The notes under the pieces were generated by a model. The model saw nothing but the letters and a program-made list of their open reading frames with translations. It ran no database searches and was not told where the DNA came from. Shown piece after piece: positions 32,033 to 41,967 of a DNA stretch of 54,661 nt (within the stretch, counting starts at the first letter, position 1; each line of letters begins with the position of its first letter). The translations under genes were made by a program, and so were the position numbers. The DNA comes from an uncultured Bacteroidales bacterium (GTDB lineage Bacteria; Bacteroidota; Bacteroidia; Bacteroidales; Bacteroidaceae), in assembly GCA_902774335.1 (NCBI GenBank), contig CACYHW010000015.1, forward strand, positions 1 through 54,661, written 5' to 3'.

Positions 32033-33082
32033 ATGACAACCCGAATCACAGTCAAGGCCTCAGGCACATACGACATACTGCTCAGCAAGGGCGGTCTCAG
32101 CCGGATAGGCCAGGCCCTCAAGGAGCGTTTCAAGCCCTGCACCATAGCCATCCTGAGCGACGACAAGGTTTTCCCGCTCTACGGCAAGACAGTAACCCAG
32201 TCGCTTGAAGCAGCCGGATTCAAGACCGTCTGCCACGTTATTCCCAACGGCGAGCAGAGCAAGACCCTTGACAGCGTGACGGGATTCATCAACTGCATGG
32301 TCCAGAGCCAGGTGACCCGCACCGACATGGCGCTGGCACTGGGCGGCGGCGTGATTGGCGACATGGCCGGATTCGCCGCAGCCATCTACCTGCGCGGCAT
32401 CCCCTACATACAGGTACCCACTACCCTGCTGGCAGCCGTCGACTCATCGGTAGGCGGCAAGACAGCCGTGGACATTAGCGCCGGCAAGAACCTGGTGGGC
32501 GCATTCCATCAGCCCGCCCTGGTATACCTTGACACCGACACCCTCTCCACACTCGATCCGTCGGTGCTGCGTGACGGCTTTGCCGAGGTAATCAAATACG
32601 GAGTCATCCTGGACCGCAAGCTCTTTGACACCGTAGCAAAACCGGGCACATTCGACCTCACCGAGGTGATAGCCCGCTGCATAGAGATCAAGCGCGATGT
32701 CGTTGAGGCCGATGAGTTCGACCGCGGAATGCGCGGACTCCTTAACTACGGCCACACATTCGGTCACGCCATCGAGAAGCTGAGCGGATTCACCATAACC
32801 CACGGAAGCGCCGTGGCCCGCGGCATGATCATAGCCGCACAGGTTGCCGCAAAATACGGATTCACAGACTATACCGGACAGATAGCTCAGGTTGTAAAGG
32901 ATTACGGTTTCGAGACCGGAAGCCCCTACTCCGCACAGGAGCTCTACAACGTAATACTGTCCGACAAGAAACGCAGCGGAGGTGACATAACCCTGGTACT
33001 GCCCAAGGAACTTGGCCAGTGCACGCTGGAAAAGATGCCCGCCACACGCGTTCTTGAACTCATGAAAGAGATAGGTTTATGA
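32033..33082 (+). CDS. aroB: 3-dehydroquinate synthase
   Basis: 349 aa. Converts DAHP to 3-dehydroquinate with NAD+ and a metal. Motifs: SDDKVFPLYG, GGGVIGDMAGFAAA, PTTLLAAVDSSVGGKTAVD, KNLVGAFHQP, and the metal ligands in HGSAVARGM and LNYGHTFGHAIE. It overlaps the aroA start by 4 nt (ATGA). Confidence 0.97.
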   Translation: MTTRITVKASGTYDILLSKGGLSRIGQALKERFKPCTIAILSDDKVFPLYGKTVTQSLEAAGFKTVCHVIPNGEQSKTLDSVTGFINCMVQSQVTRTDMALALGGGVIGDMAGFAAAIYLRGIPYIQVPTTLLAAVDSSVGGKTAVDISAGKNLVGAFHQPALVYLDTDTLSTLDPSVLRDGFAEVIKYGVILDRKLFDTVAKPGTFDLTEVIARCIEIKRDVVEADEFDRGMRGLLNYGHTFGHAIEKLSGFTITHGSAVARGMIIAAQVAAKYGFTDYTGQIAQVVKDYGFETGSPYSAQELYNVILSDKKRSGGDITLVLPKELGQCTLEKMPATRVLELMKEIGL

Positions 33083-34341
33083 TAGCAACAGTAAAGGGAA
33101 CGCTCCGGGGTGACGTACAGGTACCGCCTTCAAAATCGGTGGCACACCGCATGCTCATATGCGCAGCCCTGACCGGCACTCCCTGCTCCATAACCTGCCA
33201 CAGCATCAACAAGGACATGGAGGCAACTGCCAATTGCCTTAATGCCCTGGGTGCAAACATCACATATACGAACGGCAAGTTTAACGTAGAGCCTATATAT
33301 AACGTTCGCACCGGGTCCGTTCTGGACTGCGGAGAGAGCGGATCCACCCTGCGTTTTATGCTCCCTGTTGCCGCTGCACTGGGTGCTGACGCCGTTTTTA
33401 CAGGCCACGGCCGTCTGCCTGAGCGCCCCCTTTCACCCCTGTACGAGGAGATGACGGCGCACGGAATCCGCATGTCGGAGAACGGCCGTATGCCCCTGAC
33501 CTGTCAGGGCACGCTGCCCGCCGGAACATACACCATCGACGGTGGCGTATCGTCACAGTTCATATCGGGACTGCTCATGGCTCTGCCCCTGACGGGCAGC
33601 GAGAGCCGCATCATAATAACCGGCAAGATGGAGAGCGCCTCATACATAGGCCTTACCCTGAATGCCCTGGCCGCTTTCGGCATAACCATACAGACCGTCA
33701 AGGACGGCTATATCATTCCCGGCGGACAGAAGTTCAAGGCACCCGGCACAACCGTGGATGTCGAGGGCGACTGGTCGGCCGCAGCCTTCTGGCTGGTAGC
33801 AGGCGCCGCAGGCCCGGATGCCATACGCTGCAACGGCGTGGATTATCAGGCATCGGCACAGGGTGACCGCCGCGTAGTGGACATACTGCGCCAGATGGGG
33901 GCCGATATCGAAACGGGTTCTGGCTATGTCACAGCCCGTCCTTCGGCACTCAAGGCCGCAATTGTGGACTGCGCCGACGTACCCGATCTGGTACCCGTTC
34001 TGTCGGTTGCCGCATCACGTGCGCAGGGCGCTACCACATTTGACAACACCCGTCGCCTTCGCATCAAGGAGAGCGACCGCATTCAGTCCGTACTGGATAT
34101 GCTTCACGCCGCAGGAATAGAGGCCAACGCCACGGAAAACACTCTTTCCGTTACGGGTGGTGCCGGACATGACTGTATCTGCAATCCCGCCGGCGATCAC
34201 CGCATGGCTATGTCGGCCGCAATACTGGCTGCTGTTCATGACTGCAGCATACGTATTGAGGATGCCGAATGTACCGCCAAGTCCTATCCGGCTTTCTTTG
34301 AGCACTATTCGCAACTCGGCGCACAGGTTTCACAGGAATAA
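33079..34341 (+). CDS. aroA: 5-enolpyruvylshikimate-3-phosphate synthase
   Basis: 420 aa. Joins PEP to shikimate 3-phosphate. Typical text: PPSKSVAHRMLICAAL (shikimate/PEP contacts), LDCGESGSTLRFMLPVAAAL, GRLPERPLSPL, GGVSSQFISGLLMALPL and DHRMAMSAAILA. Translationally coupled to aroB by a 4-nt overlap. The next gene starts 16 nt downstream. Confidence 0.97.
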   Translation: MIATVKGTLRGDVQVPPSKSVAHRMLICAALTGTPCSITCHSINKDMEATANCLNALGANITYTNGKFNVEPIYNVRTGSVLDCGESGSTLRFMLPVAAALGADAVFTGHGRLPERPLSPLYEEMTAHGIRMSENGRMPLTCQGTLPAGTYTIDGGVSSQFISGLLMALPLTGSESRIIITGKMESASYIGLTLNALAAFGITIQTVKDGYIIPGGQKFKAPGTTVDVEGDWSAAAFWLVAGAAGPDAIRCNGVDYQASAQGDRRVVDILRQMGADIETGSGYVTARPSALKAAIVDCADVPDLVPVLSVAASRAQGATTFDNTRRLRIKESDRIQSVLDMLHAAGIEANATENTLSVTGGAGHDCICNPAGDHRMAMSAAILAAVHDCSIRIEDAECTAKSYPAFFEHYSQLGAQVSQE

Positions 34342-34357
34342 AAACTTTACAAACCAT

Positions 34358-35500
34358 ATGGAACTTTCAGACTACAGAAAACAGATTGACTCGATTGATG
34401 ACGACATTTGCCGCCTCTTCCAGAAGAGAATGGAAGTGGTTAACGCCATAGGCGAGTTCAAAAGAGAAAATGAGATACCGGTAAACGCAAGTTCACGCGA
34501 GCGTGAGGTTCTGGCACGCATCTCCAAACAGCTGCCCGAGAACCTTGAGGGTTTCGGACGAGTCCTCTACCGCTCCATCTTTGACGTGAGCAAGGCCTAC
34601 GAGGCTATGTACAAGGAAAAGGATTCACCCCTGTACAAGGCTCTGTCCAACCTTATCAACGCCGATCCCGCACCCTTCCCCAACCGCGCCGTGGTAGCCT
34701 GCCAGGGACGTGAGGGCGCATACTCGCAGATTGCCGCCGAAAAGCTGTTCGAGGTACCCGAGATCATGTTCAACAACACCTTTGAGGGTGTTATCCGCAT
34801 GGTCACCGACGGTCTGTGCGAATACGGCATACTTCCCATTGAGAACTCAACCGCAGGTTCGGTGAACGAGATCTACGACCTGCTCATTAAATACAACGTA
34901 CACATCGTACGAAGCACACGCGTGCGCGTAGACCATCAGCTGCTGGCTGCCAAGGGTGCCAAGCTCAAGGACATCAAGACCATCTACTCACATCCGCAGG
35001 CCATCAACCAGTGCTCACACTACCTGAGCAACCTCAAGGGTGTGGAGATTATCCCGTTCGACAATACCGCCATGGCTGCACAGCGCGTATCAAAGGACGC
35101 CACCCGTACATCGGCCTCCATATCTTCAAAGAGCTGTATTGACCTCTATAACATGGAGGTTCTGGCACAGGATATCCAGAACTTTGACAGCAACCACACA
35201 CGCTTTATCTGCATAGCCAAGGATGCCCGCATCTATCCGGGTGCCAACCGCACAAGTATCATGATGGTGGTCAGCCATAAGCCCGGTACTCTGTTCAGCG
35301 TCCTGTCCAAGTTCAACGCCACCGGCGCCAACCTGGTCAAGCTGGAGAGCCGTCCCATCCCCGGACGTGACTTTGAGTTCATGTTCTACTTTGACATCGA
35401 GCTCTCCATCTACGACAAGAAGTTCGCATCGCTCATAAGCGAGCTGGACCACTGCGGCGAGCAGTTCAAGTACTTTGGTACATATCAGGAGATTATCTAA
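34358..35500 (+). CDS. pheA: Bifunctional chorismate mutase/prephenate dehydratase (P-protein)
   Basis: 380 aa. Residues 1-90 are an AroQ-type chorismate mutase (YRKQIDSIDDDICRLFQKRM); about 110-290 a prephenate dehydratase (GREGAYSQIAAEKLF, PIENSTAGSVNEIYDLL, HTRFICIAKD with the catalytic TRF); the end is an ACT domain with the Phe-binding ESRP (KLESRPIPGRDFEF). Phe should therefore inhibit it directly. The frame is open from 34157, but that part lies inside aroA; MELSDYRK at 34358 is the natural start. Confidence 0.96.
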   Translation: MELSDYRKQIDSIDDDICRLFQKRMEVVNAIGEFKRENEIPVNASSREREVLARISKQLPENLEGFGRVLYRSIFDVSKAYEAMYKEKDSPLYKALSNLINADPAPFPNRAVVACQGREGAYSQIAAEKLFEVPEIMFNNTFEGVIRMVTDGLCEYGILPIENSTAGSVNEIYDLLIKYNVHIVRSTRVRVDHQLLAAKGAKLKDIKTIYSHPQAINQCSHYLSNLKGVEIIPFDNTAMAAQRVSKDATRTSASISSKSCIDLYNMEVLAQDIQNFDSNHTRFICIAKDARIYPGANRTSIMMVVSHKPGTLFSVLSKFNATGANLVKLESRPIPGRDFEFMFYFDIELSIYDKKFASLISELDHCGEQFKYFGTYQEII

Positions 35501-35509
35501 ATTTGGGGC

Positions 35510-35941
35510 ATGAAAAATATATTGGTAATCAACGGTCCCAACCTCAACATGCTCGGATTGCGTGAGCCTGCCATTTACGGCAGCCGCGATTTCAAGGCTC
35601 TGCTGGCGTTCATCCAGGAGAGCGCACAGCAGCTGGGTCTTGAGGTTGAATGCTTCCAGCACAACCACGAGGGCGCCATTGTGGACAAGATCCAGCAGGC
35701 ATACGGTGTTTTTGACGGCATTGTGATCAACCCCGCAGCCTACACCCACACAAGCGTAGCCATCCTGGATGCACTCAAGGCAGTCTCCATCCCCACCGTG
35801 GAGGTCCATATTAGCGACGTGGACTCACGCGAGGATTTCCGTCAGCGCTCATTCGTGTCACTCTATGCCGAAAAGGTTATCAAAGGACACGGATTTGACG
35901 GCTACAAGGAGGCTTTGGAGTATCTTGCGGCAAAAAAATAA
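35510..35941 (+). CDS. aroQ: Type II 3-dehydroquinate dehydratase
   Basis: 143 aa. Dehydrates 3-dehydroquinate in the shikimate pathway. Motifs NGPNLNMLGLREPAIYG, QHNHEGAIVDKIQ (active site lid), INPAAYTHTSVAILDAL and EVHISDVDSREDFR are complete. It is the last gene of the aro operon. The operon lacks aroE, aroK and aroC, which must be elsewhere. Confidence 0.97.
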   Translation: MKNILVINGPNLNMLGLREPAIYGSRDFKALLAFIQESAQQLGLEVECFQHNHEGAIVDKIQQAYGVFDGIVINPAAYTHTSVAILDALKAVSIPTVEVHISDVDSREDFRQRSFVSLYAEKVIKGHGFDGYKEALEYLAAKK

Positions 35942-36010
35942 AAAAAATTGCAGCTTTTGACCAACAATTCCGGACCTACTTCGTCTATAGGTAAAACAAC
36001 TATTGGAAAA

Positions 36011-36871
36011 ATGAAAAAATATCTGGTAGCGGCACTTGTTGCTTTGGTTGCAATTCCCGCATTTGCACAATCCGAGAGATACTACGAGTATGATGAATAC
36101 GGCAAGGTAGGCCGCAGCGAAGGCTGGGCACGACGTTTTGCCCACAACTTTTATGACGGCCTTGTAGGAGCCGAGTATTACGAGGTGGTCGAGAACGACG
36201 GCACCAAGTCACAGAAAAAATCCGATGACAGCAAGAACAAGAGCAATGTAAGTAAAAGTTACCGTTACTACGGTCCCGGACACACCCCCGATTTCTACTT
36301 TGGAGTCAATCTGCTCTGCACCGACCAGCCCCCCACACTTGCACCCGGACTGCCCCAGAAACCCGGCAAGGGATTCGAGTTCGGAATCTCGCTCGGACAG
36401 TGGGGTTACCACATGACCAAGAACGTAGGTATCAATACCGCATTCTACCTGACACGCTCACGTTACTGGATTGACGGCCAGCAGTACCTTAACTACGATA
36501 ACAACGGAAACCTGGTGCTGACCAAAACCCGATATGATAATCACGACGTAAAGCAGGGTTACCTGCGTTACTGGAGTTTCAAAGTGCCTTTCTGCCTTGA
36601 GATCAGCTCCTCATCCAGCCGCGGACCGTTCCTGGCCTTCGGACCTGAGTTGGAGTACCGTTTTGCCGATGTATCCAAGGTTGATTTCTACGGAGGCCAC
36701 TCCGACAAGATCAAGGGCGTGAACGTGAACCCGCTCGGTCTGAATGCCGTAGCCCGAATAGGTATCAACGATTTCGGAATACTGGCACGCTACTCATTCA
36801 CCAGCCTGTTCCTGAACGACAGCCCTGTTGAGGCCTATCCGTTCATGATCGCAATATCGACATCATTCTAA
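36011..36871 (+). CDS. Outer-membrane beta-barrel protein, unknown function
   Basis: 286 aa with signal peptide MKKYLVAALVALVAIPAFA. An N-terminal segment rich in Tyr, Asp and Lys (YYEYDEYGKVGR) precedes a barrel-like region with strands such as FKVPFCLEIS and LAFGPELEYRFADV, ending in Phe. No substrate is apparent. The frame opens at 35948, but the hydrophobic signal starts at 36011. It is followed by a terminator. Confidence 0.75.
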   Translation: MKKYLVAALVALVAIPAFAQSERYYEYDEYGKVGRSEGWARRFAHNFYDGLVGAEYYEVVENDGTKSQKKSDDSKNKSNVSKSYRYYGPGHTPDFYFGVNLLCTDQPPTLAPGLPQKPGKGFEFGISLGQWGYHMTKNVGINTAFYLTRSRYWIDGQQYLNYDNNGNLVLTKTRYDNHDVKQGYLRYWSFKVPFCLEISSSSSRGPFLAFGPELEYRFADVSKVDFYGGHSDKIKGVNVNPLGLNAVARIGINDFGILARYSFTSLFLNDSPVEAYPFMIAISTSF

Positions 36872-36898
36872 TCCTGTTTGTAAGATAAAATCCATATT

Positions 36899-36935
36899 GG
36901 CATCCTGTCCCGCCGGGCAGGATGTCATTTTTTTT
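36899..36935 (+). terminator. Rho-independent terminator after the barrel gene
   Basis: CATCCTG (36901-36907) pairs with CAGGATG (36918-36924); inner CCC and GGG extend the stem around a small bulge. A long T-run follows (36928-36935). A further palindrome-like stretch, GCGCGCTAATGCGCG, lies just downstream at about 36945-36959, with no evident function. Confidence 0.85.
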
Positions 36936-37000
36936 GCCCATCACGCGCGCTAATGCGCGAACATTTTACATCCTTCCACATCTATTTAACATTTATTTAT

Positions 37001-37008
37001 TATTTTTG
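37001..37008 (+). promoter_or_regulatory. Promoter box of the exported-protein operon
   Basis: TATTTTTG followed by CAG, about 26 nt of leader to the ATG at 37038. No further promoter box is obvious before the genes that follow, supporting one transcript to about 45518. Confidence 0.7.
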
Positions 37009-37037
37009 CAGCGAAAACAAACCTAAAGACCAATTTG

Positions 37038-38522
37038 ATGAAAAAAAGAGGCGCAATGATTATGGCAGCCATTGCATTCGTAATGCTGTCATCGGTTCCC
37101 ACACAAGTCTATTCACAGAATAAAACAGCTGCTGCCAAGAAACCCGCATGGATTACCAAGGCTCCCACTGTCAAGAATACCTACATAGGCATTGCCAGCG
37201 TTTCCAAACGCTCCATGAACCCTGACGGAGTTTCATCGGAGAACAGCGCTCAGCAGGCTTCGTCAATCATCGTGTCGCAACTGTTCTTCAACGACCGGTA
37301 CAAGGAGAGCGGACGCAGGGAGGCTGAGAAGAAGATACTGCAGTCACTCCATCTGGCAGTCGACGCAAACTCACTGCTTGGCGACCTGATTCTGAGAGGA
37401 ACCTACAACGCATCGTTCGACGACGTTTTCATTGATAAGGTATTCAACACCCCTCTGCTCAAGTTCCAGGGCGAATGGGAGGACGACGAGGAGTACTGGT
37501 GCTACTACAGCATAACCGAGAAGGACTACCAGACACGCATTGCCGCCCTTGAGGACAGCATCTGCGGACAGGCCGAGACCATGTGGAAGCTGGGTATGTC
37601 ATACCAGCAGGACGGCATGCTCTACACCGCAGCCAAGACCTACTCCGATGCTCTCAACCTGATTCACCCGCTCATCTATACACAGCACCGCATCAAGTAC
37701 GACTTTGAGAACGTAGACCTGTTCACCAGCATCTACAACAGCTACGTGCACGTGTTTGACAACATCAAGCTCACCTGCTCAGTCAGCGAGATTCCCGCCG
37801 TTGCAGGCGAGGCCGTACCCGCCACATTCAAGGTTACCGTCGACCAGAAGGGCACTCCGGTACGCAAGATAGGCGTTGTGATAGACTATCCCGGCACCAC
37901 CGACGGCTCATTCATTACCGATGAGAACGGCGTTGCCACATTCTCCATCGTAAAGGCCGCCGACGAGCCTCTGCAGGAGATCTCATTCTCAATCGACAAG
38001 GAGGGTCTCTATGACCTGCCCGATACATACGCCTTCAAGCAGCTTACCGCAGGAGCCGCCAACATCGGCACCGCACAGACATTTGTCAAGCTGTTTGATC
38101 CCACCAACTACATCTACCTGAGCGTGAACCCGTCTGACTCGGCCACCGAGAAGGCGGTCAACGAACTGGTTGCAGCCCGCAAGGATCTGGTGATAGTTGA
38201 TGACAAGAGCAAGGCCGACCTGATTCTGACAGCCGTTCCCGGCATCAAGCTTGACCAGGAGGCCGATGCCAAGGCCAAGTGGCCCATCAACAAGTTCCTG
38301 GGCACACTCAACGTGACCGTCAAGGAGGCATCCAGCGGCAACGAGCTGTTCCAGTACGGAATCAAGGATTTCCAGTACCTGGCACCCACAAGCAGGAACA
38401 ACGAGCAGGTGCTGCACTCATCGGCCAAGGAGATGTCACGCCAGCTCATGCGCGAGTTCCCCGAAAGTTTCAGGCCCTTCAGCTACGACAAGCGCGGTCT
38501 TGTGTGGTCAACCCTTAAATAA
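37038..38522 (+). CDS. Exported LPP20-like protein, unknown function (operon gene 1)
   Basis: 494 aa, signal peptide ending TQVYSQ. The first mature segment PAWITKAPTVKNTYIGIAS is like the LPP20 family. A central Ig-like beta domain (about residues 255-330, AVAGEAVPATFKVTVDQ onward) and a C-terminal domain (LNVTVKEASSGNELFQYGIKDF) follow. LPP20-type proteins assist envelope assembly in several bacteria; what this one does is unknown. TTG at 37035 is an alternative start. It is separated by 9 nt from the next gene. Confidence 0.75.
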   Translation: MKKRGAMIMAAIAFVMLSSVPTQVYSQNKTAAAKKPAWITKAPTVKNTYIGIASVSKRSMNPDGVSSENSAQQASSIIVSQLFFNDRYKESGRREAEKKILQSLHLAVDANSLLGDLILRGTYNASFDDVFIDKVFNTPLLKFQGEWEDDEEYWCYYSITEKDYQTRIAALEDSICGQAETMWKLGMSYQQDGMLYTAAKTYSDALNLIHPLIYTQHRIKYDFENVDLFTSIYNSYVHVFDNIKLTCSVSEIPAVAGEAVPATFKVTVDQKGTPVRKIGVVIDYPGTTDGSFITDENGVATFSIVKAADEPLQEISFSIDKEGLYDLPDTYAFKQLTAGAANIGTAQTFVKLFDPTNYIYLSVNPSDSATEKAVNELVAARKDLVIVDDKSKADLILTAVPGIKLDQEADAKAKWPINKFLGTLNVTVKEASSGNELFQYGIKDFQYLAPTSRNNEQVLHSSAKEMSRQLMREFPESFRPFSYDKRGLVWSTLK

Positions 38523-38531
38523 GCAGTGGCC

Positions 38532-40823
38532 ATGAAGAGGTTCATATCCATATTGACGATTACATTGCTCTTTGCGTTCAACAGCGCGTCGGCACAGATG
38601 ACACGAGGACAGCTGCTGCGCAAATACTATCAGATAACCCAGCTGCACAACAGCGGCAAGGACTCCGAGGCCATTGCACTGTGTGAGGAGATCACAGCCA
38701 TGTACCCCAAGTTGCCCGACACCTACCTGCGTATGGCACAGATATACGACGAGGGCGGCGAGCAGGAGATGGCACTGGTCATGTACCGCACCTACACGAG
38801 CCTGGAGATGGACGACAAGAAGGTTGCCGAGGTGAGCGGCCGAATGAAGGAACTCGAGAGCAAGCTGGGAGCCAAGAGCTTTGAGCAGCAGGAGGAGGAA
38901 CAGTTCCAGCAGCTCATGGCCGAGACCGCAGCCAAGGAGCAGCAGAAAGCCGCTGCGGCACCCGTCCAGCAGCCCGAAGCACCCGCAGCACCGGCCTTTA
39001 CCACAACCGCCACATCGCTCTTTGACCTGTCGGCGCTGGTAGCATCGGCCAACACCAAGGAGCCCGAGCCCGAACCGGAGCCCGAGCCCGAACCTGCGAC
39101 AGAGAACAATCCCGATGCGGCACCCGAGCCCGAGAGCGGACAGGAGGTATCGCTGTTTGACATATCGGCCGTACAGTTCAAGCCTGCCCAGCAGGAGACC
39201 GCAGCCGTTGTTCAGCCGGAACCCGAACCTGAGATAACGCAGGAGATACAGGACCAGGCACAGGATATTATGAGCCAGGCAACAGCAACAGCCGCCAAGC
39301 CCGACTGCGAGACCCCGTTTCTGTTCAGTCCGCACCCCACCCTGGTCGAGGACCTGCACATGAAGCGTGACGCGCAGTACAACGCCAAGGTCACTCCCAA
39401 GCGCAGTTTCGCATCCAAGACCGACCTGACAGGCAAATGGGTATCGTCGGTATTCAGCCCCGAGACCGGACGTGACTTCATAATACTCGAGATAGACCAG
39501 ATGGGCAACACCCTGACAGCCATGCTCAACGAGGAGTCCGGCCTGTTCCTTGACAAGAAGAACGGCATGTTCAAGACATCATGGAACGCAGTCAAGAGCA
39601 TCTGGTCCAGCGACGGCGCCGACTTTGACGCATCAGAACTCAAGGGAAGCGCATCACGCGGTGACTTCTCGGAGGAGAGCTTTGACTTTACCTTTGCGCT
39701 CCGCAAGAAGGACAAGCCCAACGTGGTTACCATAGGACGTGACGTTATGGACGGACTTTCGCTCTTTATACCGTTCGGTGCACTGGCCAGCCGCATAGGC
39801 AGCACCCTGCTCAACTACGCAGGCCGCAAGGTCTCCAACGAGAAGTTCCAGACCACCATCAACTTCTCGCTCAAGAGCGTCACCGAGAACGTTCTGGCAT
39901 GCAGCTACATTGTCAGCGAGAGGCACACCACAGCCGACGGCAGCCGCGACATGGTAATCGAGGAGCGCAGCTTCCACATGTTCCGCGTACCCGACAGCTA
40001 CAAGCCCTACGCATACACCAGCAACATTCAGGAGAACGCCCTGTACCGCGCCATGTACACCAAGCTGGAGGCCGAGGCGCAGACTGATCCCACCAAGCTC
40101 TTCCCCCTGGCATACATGAGTTACTACGGAGCCGGCTTGGGCAAGAAGGCCGATGAGACCGACCGTCTGTCAAAAGCCATAGTACAGATGCAGAAACTGG
40201 CCGATGCGGGATGCCTCAGGGCAAGCGCATGGCTCATCCCCGTATACTACAACCTCTCCATAGACGAGAAGCACTACCCCATGCGTATGCAGCGCAAGAA
40301 GTTCCGCGAGCTGTCCGACGCACAGATGAGCACCATGCTCATGGCCTACAACCCCTACGTGTACGGCCTGAACGGCGACATCCTGGCCAGCGGAAACTCC
40401 GATCCCGAGGAGATAGCCGCCGAGTACGAGAAGGGTGCCTCACAGGGCGACGCCTACTCGCTCTACCGTCTGGGAATGGCATACAAGGAGGGTGTTATCA
40501 AGAGCCGCGACCTGGACCAGTCACTCGACTGCTTCCGCAAATCGGCCGATAAGGGTTATGCCGATGCATACTGGCAGATTGCCCTGGCCTACAAGAGCGG
40601 ACTGGGTGTGCAGGCCGACTACAACCAGTACATACACTGCCTGTTCCAGGCTATCGACGCCGGTTCCATCGAGGCTGTCGACGAGCTGAGCGTGGCATTC
40701 TTCTGGGGTATTGGCGTTGACCGCGACATTGAGATGGCGCAGCAGGTAAGACGCAACTATTTCTACCTTAAGAACAACATCTGGCGAGACGTACTCACAA
40801 TGTACGGATTCCCAAGTATCTGA
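38532..40823 (+). CDS. Exported TPR/Sel1-repeat protein with Pro-Glu linker (operon gene 2)
   Basis: 763 aa from this ATG. Signal peptide MKRFISILTITLLFAFNSASA; TPR-like helices in residues 25-120; a Gln/Glu/Ala-rich coiled segment; a PEPEPEPEPEPEPA linker; a middle domain of unknown fold (about 265-500); and C-terminal Sel1-like repeats (YEKGASQGDAYSLYRLGMAY and CFRKSADKGYADAYWQIALA). The domains suggest a periplasmic scaffold binding partners at both ends. GTG at 38526 is an alternative start. The next gene begins 1 nt after its stop. Confidence 0.75.
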   Translation: MKRFISILTITLLFAFNSASAQMTRGQLLRKYYQITQLHNSGKDSEAIALCEEITAMYPKLPDTYLRMAQIYDEGGEQEMALVMYRTYTSLEMDDKKVAEVSGRMKELESKLGAKSFEQQEEEQFQQLMAETAAKEQQKAAAAPVQQPEAPAAPAFTTTATSLFDLSALVASANTKEPEPEPEPEPEPATENNPDAAPEPESGQEVSLFDISAVQFKPAQQETAAVVQPEPEPEITQEIQDQAQDIMSQATATAAKPDCETPFLFSPHPTLVEDLHMKRDAQYNAKVTPKRSFASKTDLTGKWVSSVFSPETGRDFIILEIDQMGNTLTAMLNEESGLFLDKKNGMFKTSWNAVKSIWSSDGADFDASELKGSASRGDFSEESFDFTFALRKKDKPNVVTIGRDVMDGLSLFIPFGALASRIGSTLLNYAGRKVSNEKFQTTINFSLKSVTENVLACSYIVSERHTTADGSRDMVIEERSFHMFRVPDSYKPYAYTSNIQENALYRAMYTKLEAEAQTDPTKLFPLAYMSYYGAGLGKKADETDRLSKAIVQMQKLADAGCLRASAWLIPVYYNLSIDEKHYPMRMQRKKFRELSDAQMSTMLMAYNPYVYGLNGDILASGNSDPEEIAAEYEKGASQGDAYSLYRLGMAYKEGVIKSRDLDQSLDCFRKSADKGYADAYWQIALAYKSGLGVQADYNQYIHCLFQAIDAGSIEAVDELSVAFFWGIGVDRDIEMAQQVRRNYFYLKNNIWRDVLTMYGFPSI

Positions 40824-40824
40824 T

Positions 40825-41958
40825 ATGACGATGACAAGGCTCAAATACATATTATGTCTGGCACTGCTGGCATCGGCCCCGCTTCTGAAAGCACAGAACG
40901 GGATCGAGATCAGGACGCCTGAGCGTATAGTCAGGATGCTGGATCAGATGCCCATCAAGGAGATCCCGCTGTCAGGGCAGTTCCAGTGCACGGACCTGAG
41001 CTCCACCCTGCTCTTCTACACCGAGGCGCAGGACGGCGTGACCGTACAGCTTGGAGCAAGGCTCTTCTCGGACAATGTACGCAAGGCCTACGACCCTGTC
41101 ATCATCTCCTTTGTGGAGCGTCTGTGGGTAGAGCTGCTGTTACGCAAGACCACAGCATCGCAGTCCAGTCTGCTCAAGGAGTACGGCGTCCGCATAGTAT
41201 TGGGCGGCTATCCGCTGGGATCTGGCAGCTTTACGAACCTGAGCCAGGCACTCGACGTGATCAACTCCATCAACTCGCTTACCCTGACTACGGGAGGGGC
41301 CGAGATCGATATGCTCATGCGCAGCCAGGCCGGAGCCACACTCCACATCTACATCCCCTCCAGCCGTGACCTGCTATTCCCCTTCGACAAGAAGGAGCAC
41401 GAGGAGCGTTTCATCACGGATCTGACCAGAACCGAACTCAAATATCAGCAGACCGAACCTGAGGAATCTGCCTTTACGACCAACGCCAAGGCCCTTAAGG
41501 TAAAGGGCGGCGACTGCTACATGATCGATTCACTGCGCAACGACGTGTTCTATACCTCAGCCGGCACCATCCTCCTGGACCCCGAAAAGTACCCCGAGGA
41601 GACCATGCGCAACATGCTCATAGGTGCAGTTCCGGCCAGGCAGGTGCAGAACATCATGCTGGACATCACCCCGCATGCATACAATCGCGACATAAGGAAG
41701 TTCACCATATCGCTGGATCATTTTATCGGATACGTGCAGCAGCAGGGATTCCGCTTCTACACCGGCGATCTGGGACGCGACGGAGAGCGCAGCCAGTGCC
41801 TTCTGGCCATGTTCCACCCCGTCTACAACTATCTCCACATACTGTCGGTGAGCTTTACTCCCGGACAGCTTAAGCAAGACGGTCAGGTGACCCTCAGGGC
41901 CGACCTGTCCACATTCATACCCCAGCATAACATCAAGAATCTCTTTCAGGAAAAATAA
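40825..41958 (+). CDS. Exported protein of unknown function (operon gene 3)
   Basis: 377 aa with a signal peptide ending LLKAQ. I do not recognise its family. It shows mixed strands and helices, no metal motif, and no repeat. Two ATGs (40825 and 40831) precede the signal. Its position, 1 nt after the Sel1 protein, implies translational coupling. Confidence 0.65.
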   Translation: MTMTRLKYILCLALLASAPLLKAQNGIEIRTPERIVRMLDQMPIKEIPLSGQFQCTDLSSTLLFYTEAQDGVTVQLGARLFSDNVRKAYDPVIISFVERLWVELLLRKTTASQSSLLKEYGVRIVLGGYPLGSGSFTNLSQALDVINSINSLTLTTGGAEIDMLMRSQAGATLHIYIPSSRDLLFPFDKKEHEERFITDLTRTELKYQQTEPEESAFTTNAKALKVKGGDCYMIDSLRNDVFYTSAGTILLDPEKYPEETMRNMLIGAVPARQVQNIMLDITPHAYNRDIRKFTISLDHFIGYVQQQGFRFYTGDLGRDGERSQCLLAMFHPVYNYLHILSVSFTPGQLKQDGQVTLRADLSTFIPQHNIKNLFQEK

Positions 41959-41967
41959 GATACAATT

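Noticed and set aside
34157-34357. N-terminal extension of pheA
   Set aside because: It overlaps the end of aroA out of frame; the chorismate mutase domain begins at 34358.
39061-39101. Repeated GAGCCCGAGCCCGAACC units as a possible DNA repeat or CRISPR
   Set aside because: They encode an in-frame Pro-Glu linker; units are short, contiguous and without spacers.
38508-39359. 283-codon minus-strand frame rich in Leu, Gly and Cys
   Set aside because: It is the complement of the PEPEPE and Gln/Glu-rich coding region of the Sel1 protein; low-complexity by-product.
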